Source: JANNXQ01 sp038238555
GTDB lineage: Bacteria; Verrucomicrobiota; Verrucomicrobiia; Chthoniobacterales; Chthoniobacteraceae
Assembly: GCA_038238555.1 (NCBI GenBank)
Contig: JBBRXP010000006.1
Location: forward strand, 1 to 64,000
Reading direction: 5' to 3'
Length of the DNA stretch: 64,000 nucleotides
Part shown: piece by piece, positions 63,012-64,000 of the stretch
Position numbering within the stretch: the stretch's first letter is position 1
Layout: the number at the start of each line of letters is the position of its first letter
The notes under the pieces: model-generated
The model's input: the letters and a program-made list of their open reading frames with translations, nothing else
What the model was told of the DNA's origin: nothing
Database searches by the model: none
Position numbers and translations under genes: made by a program

Positions 63012-63899
63012 TCACTTCGCGAAGCCGTGCAGCTTGAGCCAGAAGGCGCAGTCGCGCGTCCACGGGTGCAGCTTTTCCAGATCGAATTCCTTGTTGCCGA
63101 GCCCGATGCCGTGCCGGCCTTTTTCATAAAGATGCAGATCGAAGGGCACCGCCTTCTCCCGCAGCGCGGTGGCGAAGGCGAGGGCATTTTCGACGGGGAC
63201 ACTGGCGTCTTCGATGGTCTGCCAGACGAAGCACGGCGGCGTATCCTTGCGCACATTCAAGCGCGGCGAGAGGAGGCGCCTTTCGTCCGGCGTCCCACTC
63301 GGGCCGAGGAAACGTGCCTCGCGCTCCGCATTGGGCACATCGAAAAGGATGAAGGCGTAGCAGAGCACGGCGAGGTCGGGGCGGGAGCTGGCCCGCTCGA
63401 TCGCGTCGGCGGCGTCCGGCTTGCCCGTGTCGAATTGCGTGATGAGCGTCGCCGTGAGATGGCCGCCGGCGGAGGAGCCGATCATGCCGATGCGTTGCGG
63501 ATCGAGGCTCCACTCGCCGGCATGCGCGCGCACCAGGCGCACGGCGCGCGCGGCGTCTTGGAGGATGAGGGGGACACGGTAGCCGTCCGTGTTGAGCCGA
63601 TACTTAAGGACAAAGGCGACGATGCCTTGCGCATTGAGCCAGCGCGCGAAAGGCTCGCCCTCATGCGGCGCAAGATGCGAGTAGCCACCGCCGGGGCAGA
63701 CGATGAATGCCGCGCCGCTCCCCTGCTCCGCTCCAGGCCAATACGGAGTCAAGGTCGGTGTGTCCTTTGCCGCGTCGCCGAGCGCGCCCGGCGCCGCGCC
63801 GGGCCAGAGCCGGAGCGGCTCCACGGGCCGGTCGGCGGCGCTGACGATGTGAAGCGTGATGGAAAGAAGCGTGGCGCAGACGATGGAGCGGAGAATCAT
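63012..63899 (-). CDS. Secreted alpha/beta hydrolase, acetylxylan esterase type
   Basis: 295 residues from ATG 63899 (an in-frame start at 63938 is less likely). Signal peptide MILRSIVCATLLSITLHIVSA. Oxyanion region VCPGGGYSHLAPHEGEPFARWL, nucleophile MIGSSAGGHLTATLI (GxSxG), acid in IEDASVPVENA and His in KGRHGIGLGN. BD-FAE/Axe-type fold; it removes acetyl or other ester groups from plant polysaccharides. Typical gene of carbohydrate-degrading Verrucomicrobia and Planctomycetes. Confidence 0.88.
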   Translation of the reverse strand: MILRSIVCATLLSITLHIVSAADRPVEPLRLWPGAAPGALGDAAKDTPTLTPYWPGAEQGSGAAFIVCPGGGYSHLAPHEGEPFARWLNAQGIVAFVLKYRLNTDGYRVPLILQDAARAVRLVRAHAGEWSLDPQRIGMIGSSAGGHLTATLITQFDTGKPDAADAIERASSRPDLAVLCYAFILFDVPNAEREARFLGPSGTPDERRLLSPRLNVRKDTPPCFVWQTIEDASVPVENALAFATALREKAVPFDLHLYEKGRHGIGLGNKEFDLEKLHPWTRDCAFWLKLHGFAK

Positions 63900-63964
63900 G
63901 CGGTGATGCTCCCGAGTTTCCGCCGCCATCGCAAGCACTCGGTGAATCGGCGCGTGGCGATCGC

Positions 63965-64000
63965 TCAGACGACCATCGTCTTCTCGTGCGAGAGCTTGAT
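63965..64000 (-). CDS. 3' end of an unidentified gene, cut by the window edge
   Basis: The last 36 bases, read on the minus strand, give IKLSHEKTMVV and a TGA (stop at 63965-63967). Too short to identify; listed because the frame is clean. Confidence 0.3.
   Translation of the reverse strand: MKLSHEKTMVV

Noticed and set aside
1..64000. CRISPR arrays, rRNA operons, complete IS elements
   Set aside because: I found no regularly spaced direct repeats with unique spacers, no rRNA-like stretch and no transposase with flanking terminal repeats. The TnpV-like protein is not a transposase.

Overview
The window looks like GC-rich chromosomal DNA from a bacterium of the Verrucomicrobia (PVC) type, carrying one end of an integrative conjugative element and a large accessory/defence region. 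The taxonomic guess is an inference. It rests on the class Ic ribonucleotide reductase, the PUR-alpha-like protein, the secreted acetylxylan-esterase-type hydrolase, the TTCGGAT-type intergenic repeat and the large ICE helicase family. No rRNA or other marker is present to prove it.

Layout. (1) 1-6.4 kb: a broken unknown gene converges on a 1.7-kaa STAND NTPase with an N-terminal nuclease-like domain (Avs-like, probable anti-phage). (2) 6.5-15.4 kb: a vitamin-B12-sparing block. A cobalamin riboswitch plus terminator precedes nrdB (a tyrosine-less, class Ic-type R2), nrdA (interrupted by one in-frame TAG) and dcd. B12-independent metE follows, divergent from a MetR-type regulator with a perfect palindrome between them, then a four-helix Cys-rich copper-binding protein. 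(3) 15.3-32.2 kb: an accessory/defence island. It holds a four-gene bacterial ubiquitin-like conjugation operon (bilA-D), a divergent sigma factor/unknown/ImmA-IrrE cassette, a HEPN-like protein, an AbiEi-Fic fusion, a PUR-alpha protein, an AlbA_2/Schlafen-type protein, TIR plus VOC proteins, a SEC-C protein, a DNA/RNA nuclease, a subtilase/metallo-beta-lactamase pair, and an xer-scpB pair. (4) 32.3-43.6 kb: a Clp-type AAA ATPase divergent from a P-type (Trb/VirB) mating-pair-formation operon (VirB2, B3, B4, B5, B6, B8, B9, B10 plus lipoproteins). (5) 44.2-52.5 kb: a complete, tightly overlapping type II Wadjet operon (jetABCD). (6) 52.5-58.6 kb: the 5' end of an ICE methylase/helicase gene with a TnpV-like gene nested in another frame. 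An AT-richer restriction-modification pair replaces the middle of that gene, its helicase half follows, and its 3' end is joined to a 5'-truncated asparagine-synthase/lasso-cyclase gene. (7) 58.8-62.1 kb: a second Cys-rich protein, two small HTH regulators with inverted repeats at their start codons, ParA and a small DNA-binding partner. (8) 62.26-62.30 kb: the 3' half of a tRNA-Gly(CCC), a probable ICE attachment site. (9) 62.4-64 kb: infA and a secreted esterase, ordinary chromosome.

Two themes recur. First, an inverted repeat of the form GCTCC-N6-GGAGC (with variants) occurs at the conjugation promoter region, before the helicase gene and before the small regulators and parA, which suggests one ICE-wide regulon. 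Second, about ten otherwise convincing genes contain a single frame break or stop, several beside homopolymers. This may reflect assembly indels, real decay, or both. Annotations that depend on a joined frame say so.
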